Shown in pieces: positions 6,074-12,916 of a stretch of DNA of 12,945 nt; the first letter of the stretch is position 1, and each line of letters opens with the position of its first letter. The stretch is taken from contig CAYRWY010000141.1 in assembly GCA_964427955.1 (NCBI GenBank), positions 1 through 12,945 on the forward strand. The letters are read 5' to 3'. The DNA comes from JACRBK01 sp964427955 (lineage in GTDB: Bacteria; Chloroflexota; Anaerolineae; Aggregatilineales; Aggregatilineaceae). The notes beneath the pieces are model-generated. The model was given only the letters and a program-made list of their open reading frames with translations. It did no database searches and was not told the origin of the DNA. Position numbers and translations under genes: made by a program.

Positions 6074-8487
6074 CCCTCAGAGATTAAGTGCAGTTCCCGG
6101 CCCCGTGCCACGGCCTGCGTGCGGCTGTTGACCCCCAATTTCCCATAGATCTGGCTGAGGTACCACTTGACCGTGCCGGTGGAGAGAAACAATTCCTCGG
6201 CGATATCGCGATTAGACAGCCCGCCCGAAACGCGCTGCAAAATCTCCCGCTCCCGGTCAGTCAGCAAATCGGCAGGAGGATGAGCCGCTGGCGGCAGATC
6301 CCGGTCCGGTGCGGCCTCCGGTGGCACGGTGGTTAGCTCGCCCATGAGACGCTCCAGGACTCGCCGAGGCTCGATCACTTTGCTGTGCTCGCGGATTTCC
6401 GCCAGGCGGTCGGGAGCGACGTCCTGATCGTAGTGAATGCCGAAAATGTTACCCGGCAGAATCGACCGGTAGTGATAGGCGACGGTATCGAACGCGAAGG
6501 CATGATCCCGATCGCCCAACGCCGTCAAGGCCCGGGCCGCGCCATAAGAGGCATACATGAGATAACGATCGAGCCGCATGTCGAGCGACTCTTCCAGTGA
6601 ACGCAGAAAATAGCGCAGCGCGGCCTGATAATCCCCCTGGGCACGCGCGGCATAACCCAGCACTTGCAGCGACATCGCGATCCCCCAATGGATGCCGATC
6701 TTCTGGCAGCGGTCCAACCCCTCCAGCCCCAGCCGCATGGCCTCGGGATAATTCCCCAGCGTGAGGGCCGAAAAGCCCATGATGGGCACGGCAATCGCGA
6801 TCCCCCACTGGCTGTCGATCTCCTGAAACAGCGCCAGGCAGCGTTCCCGCTCGTGCAGACGCCCTTCGAACTCCGGACCGACACTACCCAACCAGTTCAT
6901 GGCATAGGCGGCCCCCCAGCGATCCCCGATTTCCTCGTAAAGCGCCAGGCTTTCTTGAAAGTAGGGATAGGCGCTTTCATCGGACTCTTCATTCACCAGG
7001 ACCTCGCCCAACCGCAGCAGCGCGAATGCGATCTCCGCGCGGGCATTCAGGCGGCGGAAGATCGCCAGCGCGGTCTCTAACAAGGGGCGCGCCGCGGTGC
7101 ACCATTGAATGCTGTTGCACAGGACACCCTGCCGCGCCATAAGACGCCCCAACAGCAGCGAGCCGTCCACTTCGGGGTGCTCCGTCTTGAAGCTCTCGGT
7201 GGCCAGCGCGAAGACCTTGTCGCCTTCCCGATACCAGCCGCGCGTATCGTAGAAGAACCACAAGCTGTCCAGACCGGCGTCGATTTCGGCCTCCATGCCC
7301 TGGACGACGGCCCATCCCCAGGCCGTGCGGATGTTGTCGATCTCGGTCTCAATCGTGTTCATGGCTTCTTCGGGATGGCTGCCCAGCAGAGGTTCCCACT
7401 GTTGGTGAAGAAACGTCAGAAAATAGGCGCTGTGCCGTTCGCGCGTGGCGCCGAAATCGTCAGGCACATCCTTCAACTGCTTTTCGCCGTACTGCCGCAC
7501 CAACTCGTGCAGACGGTAACGATCCACCCCGTTCCAGCGCAGCAGTGATTTATCGACCAACGCGGTGAGCACGGGCAGGGTTCCCTCGGTCACCAGGGCA
7601 GCGGCGTCGCGGGTGAAGCCGCTCCGGAAAACCGACAGGCGGCGGAGCACACGCTGTTCTTCGTCAGACAGCAGGTCCCACGAGTGATCCAATACTGCGC
7701 GCATACTCTGGTGGCGCGGCGGCACATTGCGGGCCTGGGTCTTCAGAAAGTCCAGGTTGCGCGCGATCTCGCGAGCGATCTCTTCACACGACAGCACGCG
7801 GACGCGGGCCGACGCCAGTTCCAGCGCCAGCGGCATCCCTTCGACCAACGTGCAGAGCTGGATCACGCCATCGCGCTCGGCTTCGAACGAAAAATCAGCG
7901 CGCATCCGCCGGGCGTGCTGGATAAAAAGCTGGATAGCGCTGTACTCTTCCAGGTGAAGCTGGTCGCTGCTCACGTCGTCCGGCAGGGGATAACGCATCC
8001 CGGACACCGGCGCCAACCATTCTTCTTGCAGGTTGAGCGCCTCGCGCGAGGTCACCAGAATCTTGACGCGAGGGGCCGCGGCCAGAATGTCCCCCACGAT
8101 CCCGACCCCCTCCAGCAGATGCTCGAAGTTATCCAGAATCAAGAGCATTTCTTTGAAACGGAGATAATTCACCAACTGGCGCACCGATTCACCCGCTTCG
8201 TGAATCGGATAATCCAGGGCGTCGGCGATAGCACTGGGGATGAAGTCGGGCAAGTTGAGACCGTCCAGCGGGACAAAGTAGACCCCGTCCGCAAAGTCGG
8301 CCTGATGGGCCGCCGCCACTTCCAGGGCCAGCCGGGTCTTGCCGATCCCGCCCGGTCCGGCCAGGGTGAGGAGCCGGCAGGCCGGGTCAGTCAGAAGATC
8401 GGCCAGTTCGGCCAGTTCTTTTTTCCTGCCGACAAAGGGCGTCACGGCCAAGGGCGCGTTATGTATCTGCTGCAAAACGGCTGACAT
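6067..8487 (-). CDS. STAND-type ATPase/TPR transcriptional regulator with LuxR DNA-binding domain
   Basis: This 806-residue cytoplasmic regulator resembles MalT-like signal-transduction ATPases. ATG 8487 has GGAG (8499-8496) 8 nt upstream. The NTPase domain has VGRKKEL (19-25), Walker A GPGGIGKT (44-51), Walker B LLILDN with D119, TSREAL (146-151) and the GMPLALEL motif (217-224). A winged-helix-like segment follows (about 264-330). Residues of about 355-690 are helical repeats of TPR type, with recurring WG.A.A cores near 524, 561 and 601. A Pro/Ala-rich linker (721-740) leads to the LuxR helix-turn-helix (742-800; LTDREREIL...SNRDIAEELFLS). In this class an inducer bound to the sensor repeats with ATP drives oligomerisation and DNA binding. 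Lying downstream of the beta-glucosidase, it may sense a sugar, which is inference. All key motifs look intact. Confidence 0.9.
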   Translation of the reverse strand: MSAVLQQIHNAPLAVTPFVGRKKELAELADLLTDPACRLLTLAGPGGIGKTRLALEVAAAHQADFADGVYFVPLDGLNLPDFIPSAIADALDYPIHEAGESVRQLVNYLRFKEMLLILDNFEHLLEGVGIVGDILAAAPRVKILVTSREALNLQEEWLAPVSGMRYPLPDDVSSDQLHLEEYSAIQLFIQHARRMRADFSFEAERDGVIQLCTLVEGMPLALELASARVRVLSCEEIAREIARNLDFLKTQARNVPPRHQSMRAVLDHSWDLLSDEEQRVLRRLSVFRSGFTRDAAALVTEGTLPVLTALVDKSLLRWNGVDRYRLHELVRQYGEKQLKDVPDDFGATRERHSAYFLTFLHQQWEPLLGSHPEEAMNTIETEIDNIRTAWGWAVVQGMEAEIDAGLDSLWFFYDTRGWYREGDKVFALATESFKTEHPEVDGSLLLGRLMARQGVLCNSIQWCTAARPLLETALAIFRRLNARAEIAFALLRLGEVLVNEESDESAYPYFQESLALYEEIGDRWGAAYAMNWLGSVGPEFEGRLHERERCLALFQEIDSQWGIAIAVPIMGFSALTLGNYPEAMRLGLEGLDRCQKIGIHWGIAMSLQVLGYAARAQGDYQAALRYFLRSLEESLDMRLDRYLMYASYGAARALTALGDRDHAFAFDTVAYHYRSILPGNIFGIHYDQDVAPDRLAEIREHSKVIEPRRVLERLMGELTTVPPEAAPDRDLPPAAHPPADLLTDREREILQRVSGGLSNRDIAEELFLSTGTVKWYLSQIYGKLGVNSRTQAVARGRELHLISEGR

Positions 8488-8511
8488 GCTCCATGCTCCG
8501 CAGTATCACCG

Positions 8512-8545
8512 GGATCAAAGTATAAAAACCCGCCCCATTTTCTGC
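8512..8545 (-). promoter_or_regulatory. Candidate promoter of the STAND/LuxR regulator
   Basis: The minus strand shows TATACTTTG, with -10 TATACT at 8524-8519, about 32 bp before the ATG at 8487. No good -35 box is seen at 16-18 bp. The -10 box overlaps the T-run of the preceding terminator. The same nine bases occur ahead of the fusion regulator (10986-10994). Confidence 0.4.
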
Positions 8546-8565
8546 TATAGGAATCTGAGGCGGGT
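8524..8565 (-). terminator. Intrinsic terminator of the beta-glucosidase gene
   Basis: On the minus strand, ACCCGCC (8565-8559) pairs with GGCGGGT (8534-8528). The loop is 24 nt and the stem is followed directly by TTTT. It begins 32 bp past the stop codon of the beta-glucosidase gene. The loop is longer than ideal. An alternative stem, CCCATT (8572-8567) with AATGGG (8539-8534), cannot coexist cleanly with it. Confidence 0.65.
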
Positions 8566-8597
8566 GAATGGGATATGAAAGCGGTGAAGGGGGGCGA

Positions 8598-10856
8598 TTA
8601 TTGGTAAAGTTCAGCCAGGAGATTATCGACCATTTCTTCCGGCGTGATTTCCAGTTTGTCCCCCGACCAGAACGCAAAGATCACGTCGATGGGCAGATCC
8701 TTGGCCCATTCGAGAGCTTCCGTCGCCAGTACGTCGCCCATGTCGGTAGAAATCTTCGCGATCATCTGTTGCAGGATCGGCCCCAACAACGCAGAACCCT
8801 GCGGATCATTGAACCAGTCCCGCAGCGTGCTGAAACGATGCAGCCGGTGCGACAGCGTTTGCGTGGACGAGACCGTCACCGTGCCGGTCAGCGCGATGTC
8901 AGCCGACGACGGCCCCACCAGGAGGTCGAATTCGCCGCTCTCGACTACCCATTGGCCGACACTCGGATCGTAATAGGCAAACGCGCGCGCGTCCAACGGG
9001 ATCGTGACCGTCCGGGTCTGGCCCGGTTCCAGCGCCACCTTGGCAAACCCTTTCAGCTCTTTGTAGGGGCGAACCAGGGCAGACGCGCGATCGTGGACGT
9101 ACACCTGCACGACGCTCTTTCCGGCCCGCCGCCCGGTGTTGGTCACATCGACCGAAACGCTGAAGGCGTCCGAATCTTTGATCGACGGGCTGGACAGGCG
9201 CAGATTTTTGAACTCGAACGTGGTGTAGCTCAGACCGTAGCCGAAGGGGAACAACACGTCCATCGACCGGGCGTCATAGTACCGGTAGCCGATGAACAAC
9301 CCCTCACCGTAGCGCACTTTGCCATTTTCGCCGGGGAAGTTGATATAGGCCGGGGTATCGCTCAGCTTGAGCGGGAACGTCTCCGAGAGGTGGCCGGATG
9401 GATTGACGTTGCCGAACAGCACATCGGCAATCGCGCCACCACCGGCCTGGCCCATCAGCCACGCTTCCAGCACTGCCGGAACCTGGCCGATCCATTCGCT
9501 CATCGCCACCGCCGACCCGTTGTTGAGAATCACCACACAGCGCGGCTGCACCGCGGCGACCGCCTTGATCAGGGCGATCTGCTGGTGGGTCAGATCAATG
9601 TCGGGCCGGTCGTACCCTTCGGATTCCTTGAACGGCGGGAGTCCGAGGTAGAGCAGCGCGATCTCCGCCTGCGCGGCAATCTTGACCGCCTCGTCGATCA
9701 ACGCCTGGTCGAAGCCTTCTTCCATCATATCGCCAGCGGCGTAGAGCAGCTCAGCGTTCCCGGCCAGTTTTTTCAGTTCGTCGAAGGGGTTGTCCACCTG
9801 GGTCGGGTTGATATACGAACTGCCGCCGCCCTGGTAGTGGGCGTGCTGCGCCGCGGTCCCAATCACCGCCATTTTCTTGACGTTCGTCAGCGGCAGCAGA
9901 TCGTGGTCGTTCTTGAGCAGGACGATTGCCTCACCAGCAATCCGGCGTGCCAGCGCGTGGCTGGCCTCGACGTTGATCGTCCCGCCTTTGGGGGTCTGGA
10001 TCGCCTTGAAGACGATCCCGAGGATGCGCTCCACTGCGGCATCGAGCGCCGACACGGGAAGCTGGCCGGTCTTGACGGCGGCGACGACCCGCTCGACGCG
10101 GCGCGCCTGCGGTCCCGGCATTTCCAGGTCCAGCCCGGCGGCCAGTGAAGTCACCCGGTTATGGACCGCGCCCCAATCCGACACGACCAGGCCCTCAAAA
10201 CCCCACTCATGCTTGAGCACATCGGTCATCAAGAACTTGTTTTCGGAACCATACGTCCCGTTCACGCGGTTATAGCAGCACATCACCGTCCAGGGGCGAC
10301 CCTTTTTCACGGCACGCTCAAACCCTGCGAGATAGATTTCACGCAGGACGCGCTCGTCGATCTCCGCATTCACCGTCATACGCGCGGTTTCCTGGTTGTT
10401 GGCCGCGTAATGCTTGAGCGACGTCCCGACCCCTTTACTCTGCACGCCGTTGATGAAGCTGGCGGCCATCTCGCCGCCCAGGAAGGGATCTTCGGAAAAA
10501 TACTCGAAGTTACGCCCGCACAGCGGCGTGCGCTTCATGTTGTTGCCCGGTCCCAAAACCACATCGACGCCCAGGGCGATGCACTCGTCGGCAAGCGCCT
10601 GTCCCATCGCGTGAATCAGATCGACATCCCAGGTCGAGGCCAACGCCGACGCCGTAGGAAAGCACGTGGCCGGAAGGCTCTTTCTGCCGCCGACCCCTTC
10701 GGCACGGCGAACGCCATGCGGACCGTCGGAGACGCGGATCGACGGGATGCCCAGTCGTTCTACCGGCACGGTGCACCAGGCATCCAACCCGATACACATC
10801 GCGGCTTTTTCTTCCAGCGTGAGCTGCTGCACAAGTCCCTTGATGTCTGTGGTCAT
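8598..10856 (-). CDS. Glycoside hydrolase family 3 beta-glucosidase, cytoplasmic
   Basis: This 752-residue retaining glycosidase should release glucose (or a related sugar) from the non-reducing end of beta-linked oligosaccharides. The N-terminal TIM-barrel-like domain has SDGPHG (43-48), GRNFEYFSEDP (114-124), the KH pair at 148-149, and VVSDWGA with nucleophile D227. The alpha/beta sandwich domain carries KESEGYDRP; E411 or E413 is the expected acid/base. A fibronectin-III-like domain spans about 565-660 (VTNTGRRAGKSVVQVYV). No PA14 insertion is present. An extra helical tail (about 670-752) follows, as in some cytosolic GH3 enzymes. No signal peptide is visible. AAGGGAA (10873-10867) lies 11 nt before the ATG. 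It probably acts on sugars imported by the Opp-type system upstream in the window. Exact specificity, glucosidase or xylosidase, cannot be fixed from motifs. Confidence 0.93.
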   Translation of the reverse strand: MTTDIKGLVQQLTLEEKAAMCIGLDAWCTVPVERLGIPSIRVSDGPHGVRRAEGVGGRKSLPATCFPTASALASTWDVDLIHAMGQALADECIALGVDVVLGPGNNMKRTPLCGRNFEYFSEDPFLGGEMAASFINGVQSKGVGTSLKHYAANNQETARMTVNAEIDERVLREIYLAGFERAVKKGRPWTVMCCYNRVNGTYGSENKFLMTDVLKHEWGFEGLVVSDWGAVHNRVTSLAAGLDLEMPGPQARRVERVVAAVKTGQLPVSALDAAVERILGIVFKAIQTPKGGTINVEASHALARRIAGEAIVLLKNDHDLLPLTNVKKMAVIGTAAQHAHYQGGGSSYINPTQVDNPFDELKKLAGNAELLYAAGDMMEEGFDQALIDEAVKIAAQAEIALLYLGLPPFKESEGYDRPDIDLTHQQIALIKAVAAVQPRCVVILNNGSAVAMSEWIGQVPAVLEAWLMGQAGGGAIADVLFGNVNPSGHLSETFPLKLSDTPAYINFPGENGKVRYGEGLFIGYRYYDARSMDVLFPFGYGLSYTTFEFKNLRLSSPSIKDSDAFSVSVDVTNTGRRAGKSVVQVYVHDRASALVRPYKELKGFAKVALEPGQTRTVTIPLDARAFAYYDPSVGQWVVESGEFDLLVGPSSADIALTGTVTVSSTQTLSHRLHRFSTLRDWFNDPQGSALLGPILQQMIAKISTDMGDVLATEALEWAKDLPIDVIFAFWSGDKLEITPEEMVDNLLAELYQ

Positions 10857-10881
10857 ATTCTATTTTTTCCCTTAAACACTT

Positions 10882-10890
10882 GTTCGGAAC
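10882..10890. repeat. Short palindrome GTTC-G-GAAC upstream of the beta-glucosidase
   Basis: A 4-1-4 palindrome lies just downstream of the predicted start point of the beta-glucosidase transcript. It is short enough to be chance. It is recorded as a possible operator half of the divergent control region. Confidence 0.2.
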
Positions 10891-10928
10891 GTCACCAAAG
10901 ATACCACTTCGACGGGATAATCCGCAAC
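10890..10928 (-). promoter_or_regulatory. Candidate promoter of the beta-glucosidase gene
   Basis: On the minus strand TGGTATCTT gives an extended -10 element (TATCTT at 10903-10898). A weak TTGCGG lies 18 bp upstream. The start point would be near 10891, about 35 nt before the ATG. The -35 match is poor. Confidence 0.3.
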
Positions 10929-10972
10929 AACACACAACGCCAACCCGGTTGACAAACCGTATTATGTTGCGG
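10922..10972. promoter_or_regulatory. Nested inverted repeats in the divergent intergenic region (operator candidate)
   Basis: CCGCAACA (10922-10929) and TGTTGCGG (10965-10972) form a perfect 8-bp inverted repeat centred at 10947. Inside it, nearly on the same centre, CAACC-C-GGTTG (10941-10951) is a perfect 5-1-5 palindrome. The element lies between the beta-glucosidase and the fusion regulator, upstream of both predicted -10 boxes. It is well placed for a regulator acting on one or both genes. The symmetry is seen; the function is inferred. Confidence 0.45.
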
Positions 10973-10985
10973 CCCAAAAAGAAAA

Positions 10986-11010
10986 TATACTTTGAGGTAT
11001 ACTTTATAAA
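10986..11010 (+). promoter_or_regulatory. Candidate promoter of the fusion regulator: tandem TATACTTT boxes
   Basis: TATACTTT occurs at 10986-10993 and again at 10998-11005, 12 bp apart, followed by an AT-rich TATAAA. Either TATACT could be a -10 box, giving a start point near 10998-11012 and a leader of about 25-40 nt. A TTGACA at 10949-10954 lies too far upstream (31 bp) to pair with them. Confidence 0.4.
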
Positions 11011-11035
11011 ACGTTGGCGAGAGAAGAGACCTCGT

Positions 11036-12820
11036 ATGAAAAAAATTCTGGTAATTGAAGATGAACGCGCCGTCCTTGAAGACATTCTTGAATTACTGGG
11101 GTTTGAAGGCTTCGAAACCTTGGGAGCTGGCAACGGCTTACTGGGGCTGCAACTGGCACGCGAGCAAATGCCGGATCTGGTCATCTGCGACATTATGATG
11201 CCCGAACTCGACGGTTATGAGGTGCTGCAAGAACTGCGCAGCGACCTGGTCACCGCCACGATCCCCTTCATGTTCTTGACGGCCAAAGCCGAACGCCAGG
11301 ACATGCGCAAAGGGATGGAATTGGGCGCAGACGACTACATCACCAAACCTTACATGGCCAGCGAGTTGTTAGCCGCCGTGCACGCCCAGTTTCAAAAACA
11401 TAGTGCTGCCGAAAACGAGCGCCTGCGCCAGTTATCGCAGCGTCTGGTCGCGATTCAAGAAACCGAACGTCAGCGGATTGCGCACGAACTCCGCAGCGAG
11501 GTGGGCCAACTGCTGAGCGGCCTCCGAGTCATTCTGGGGACCAGCCGCCGCTTTGCCGACGAACCCACGCGTCCCAAGCTGGACGAGGCCCAGGCGCTCG
11601 TCAACGAGCTTATCCACCGTGTCGAGAAGATGGCCGTAGACTTACGCCCGACAATTTTGGACGACCTGGGACTGCTGCCAACCCTGCTCCGGCAGTTCCA
11701 ACATTTCACCGACCAGACCCAGATCCAGGTCATTCTCCGCCACTCCGGCCTGGAACGCCGTTTCCCTTCTGAAATAGAGACGGCGGCCTACCGCATCGTT
11801 CAGGAAGCGCTGGACAATGTCGCCTGCCACACGCGCGTGTTGGAAGTAAGTGTCCAGATCTGGACCGACCGGGACGTCTTGAGCATCCTGGTCGAAGATC
11901 AGGGTGAGGGGTTCGATCTGGAAGCCGCCACCCGGACCCACTCGACCGGGGGATTACTGGGGATTTACGAACGCGCGACCGCCCTGAATGGTCAGTTGAC
12001 GGTTATGTCCGCCCCGGGACGTGGCACGCGGGTCATGGCACGGCTGCCGGTCGGAAACGAGGTCCAGCGCCTACCGGAATCGCCCGAAATGCGGGCTGGT
12101 CTCTCCTCCATGTTGACCGCCGGTCCGGTCCGAAAACCCGAAGTGCCGCCAGAAAGTGCGGCTCCCGCCGCAGCCACCACAATCGTGCTGGCCGACAGTT
12201 ATGCTCTGATCCGCCAGGGACTGCGCGGCGTGCTGGAGGCTGAACCCGGGCTCACGGTCATCGGTGAAGCGCGCGCCGTTCAGGAAGCGCTTCACCTGAT
12301 AAAGCAATACCAGCCTGATGTCCTGGTGGTCAATTGGGACATGGGATTAGAGATCGCTTCTCAGATCGCCCAATTATCGCCGCGGACCCATGTCTTGATC
12401 ATCTCGGATCGCGGTGACGAAGCCTATATCCTCGACGCCCTGCGCCGGGGGGCCACCGGGTACGTGCCCAAAGAAGCCAGCGCCGACGAGTTGATCGAAG
12501 CCGTGCACCATGTGGCTGAAGGGCAGCGTTATTTGAGCCGGGAATTCTCGGAACGTGCCATCGACTTCTACGTCAAGCTTCAGCGCACCGAAGACCCCAA
12601 TCTTGATGTTTCGGGTGGACTCACCAGCCGGGAACAGGAAATCTTGGAGCTTATCGCCAACGGCTGCACCAATGCCGAGGTGGCGGAGCAGCTCACGATC
12701 AGCCCTCGAACGGTCGAAACCCACCGGGCCAACCTGATGCGGAAATTGGGCCTGCGCAATCAAGCGGAATTGATCCGCTACGCTTTGCAGCGGGGGATCA
12801 TTTCGCTGAAAAATAATTAA
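11036..12820 (+). CDS. Fusion regulator: receiver, HisKA_3-like/HATPase, degenerate receiver, LuxR helix-turn-helix
   Basis: This 594-residue soluble protein combines a hybrid kinase and a response regulator. ATG 11036 was chosen over upstream in-frame starts because the receiver fold begins at MKKILVIEDE and a purine-rich site (11019-11029) precedes it. The first receiver (1-118) is complete: E8/D9 acid pair, phosphoacceptor D52, T82, K104. A coiled-coil-like linker (121-148) leads to RIAHELRSEVGQLL; the family pattern is RIARELHD, so the phosphoacceptor His is R153 and the next Asp is S154. The HATPase keeps N261, D288, G290 and G292 and the GLLGIYERA segment. After a Pro/Ala linker (about 345-380), a NarL-like second receiver (381-500) has N433 where Asp is expected, a shortened loop after M436, and S388 in the acid pair; K479 remains. 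A LuxR domain (529-588) ends the protein. It has no membrane helix. Confidence 0.9.
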   Translation: MKKILVIEDERAVLEDILELLGFEGFETLGAGNGLLGLQLAREQMPDLVICDIMMPELDGYEVLQELRSDLVTATIPFMFLTAKAERQDMRKGMELGADDYITKPYMASELLAAVHAQFQKHSAAENERLRQLSQRLVAIQETERQRIAHELRSEVGQLLSGLRVILGTSRRFADEPTRPKLDEAQALVNELIHRVEKMAVDLRPTILDDLGLLPTLLRQFQHFTDQTQIQVILRHSGLERRFPSEIETAAYRIVQEALDNVACHTRVLEVSVQIWTDRDVLSILVEDQGEGFDLEAATRTHSTGGLLGIYERATALNGQLTVMSAPGRGTRVMARLPVGNEVQRLPESPEMRAGLSSMLTAGPVRKPEVPPESAAPAAATTIVLADSYALIRQGLRGVLEAEPGLTVIGEARAVQEALHLIKQYQPDVLVVNWDMGLEIASQIAQLSPRTHVLIISDRGDEAYILDALRRGATGYVPKEASADELIEAVHHVAEGQRYLSREFSERAIDFYVKLQRTEDPNLDVSGGLTSREQEILELIANGCTNAEVAEQLTISPRTVETHRANLMRKLGLRNQAELIRYALQRGIISLKNN

Positions 12821-12860
12821 GAACGCCTTTTTCTTCGCTGTCTCTCATCCGCCTGCGACT

Positions 12861-12916
12861 CCGTAGAAATACTGAGATCCTCGCCCTGTTGCCTACGGGC
12901 ATTTCCGTAGGGATAC
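12861..12916. repeat. CCGTAG repeats downstream of the fusion regulator
   Basis: CCGTAGAAATAC (12861-12872) and CCGTAGGGATAC (12905-12916) are direct repeats matching at 10 of 12 bases, 44 bp apart. A third, inverted copy (CTACGG, 12893-12898) makes CCTACGG (12892-12898) and CCGTAGG (12905-12911) a 7-bp perfect dyad with a 6-nt spacer. The dyad could be an RNA hairpin or, given the direct repeat, a set of binding sites ahead of a gene outside the window. The rest of 12821-12945 shows no gene; a T-run at 12828-12832 has no convincing stem before it. Confidence 0.45.

Noticed and set aside
7684..8484. Open plus-strand frame of 266 codons opposite the STAND/LuxR regulator
   Set aside because: Same reason: composition typical of antisense frames, with no motif and no ribosome site, while the minus strand encodes intact ATPase motifs.
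8568..10148. Open plus-strand frame of 526 codons opposite the beta-glucosidase gene
   Set aside because: It lies antisense to a gene with full GH3 motifs. Its translation is rich in Arg, His, Asp and Gln with no recognisable domain, as expected for a shadow frame in GC-rich coding DNA.
10949..10954. TTGACA as the -35 box of the fusion regulator promoter
   Set aside because: No -10-like sequence lies 15-19 bp downstream; the nearest TATACT is 31 bp away. The bases are partly explained by the inner palindrome.
10510..11193. Minus-strand frame of 227 codons crossing the divergent intergenic region
   Set aside because: It overlaps the starts of two well-supported genes on different frames and has no domain. 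It is a chance frame.
12788..12833. Terminator at the end of the fusion regulator gene
   Set aside because: CAGCG/CGCTG is a 5-bp stem inside the coding end, and the T-run comes about 20 bp later, so the two do not form a standard terminator.
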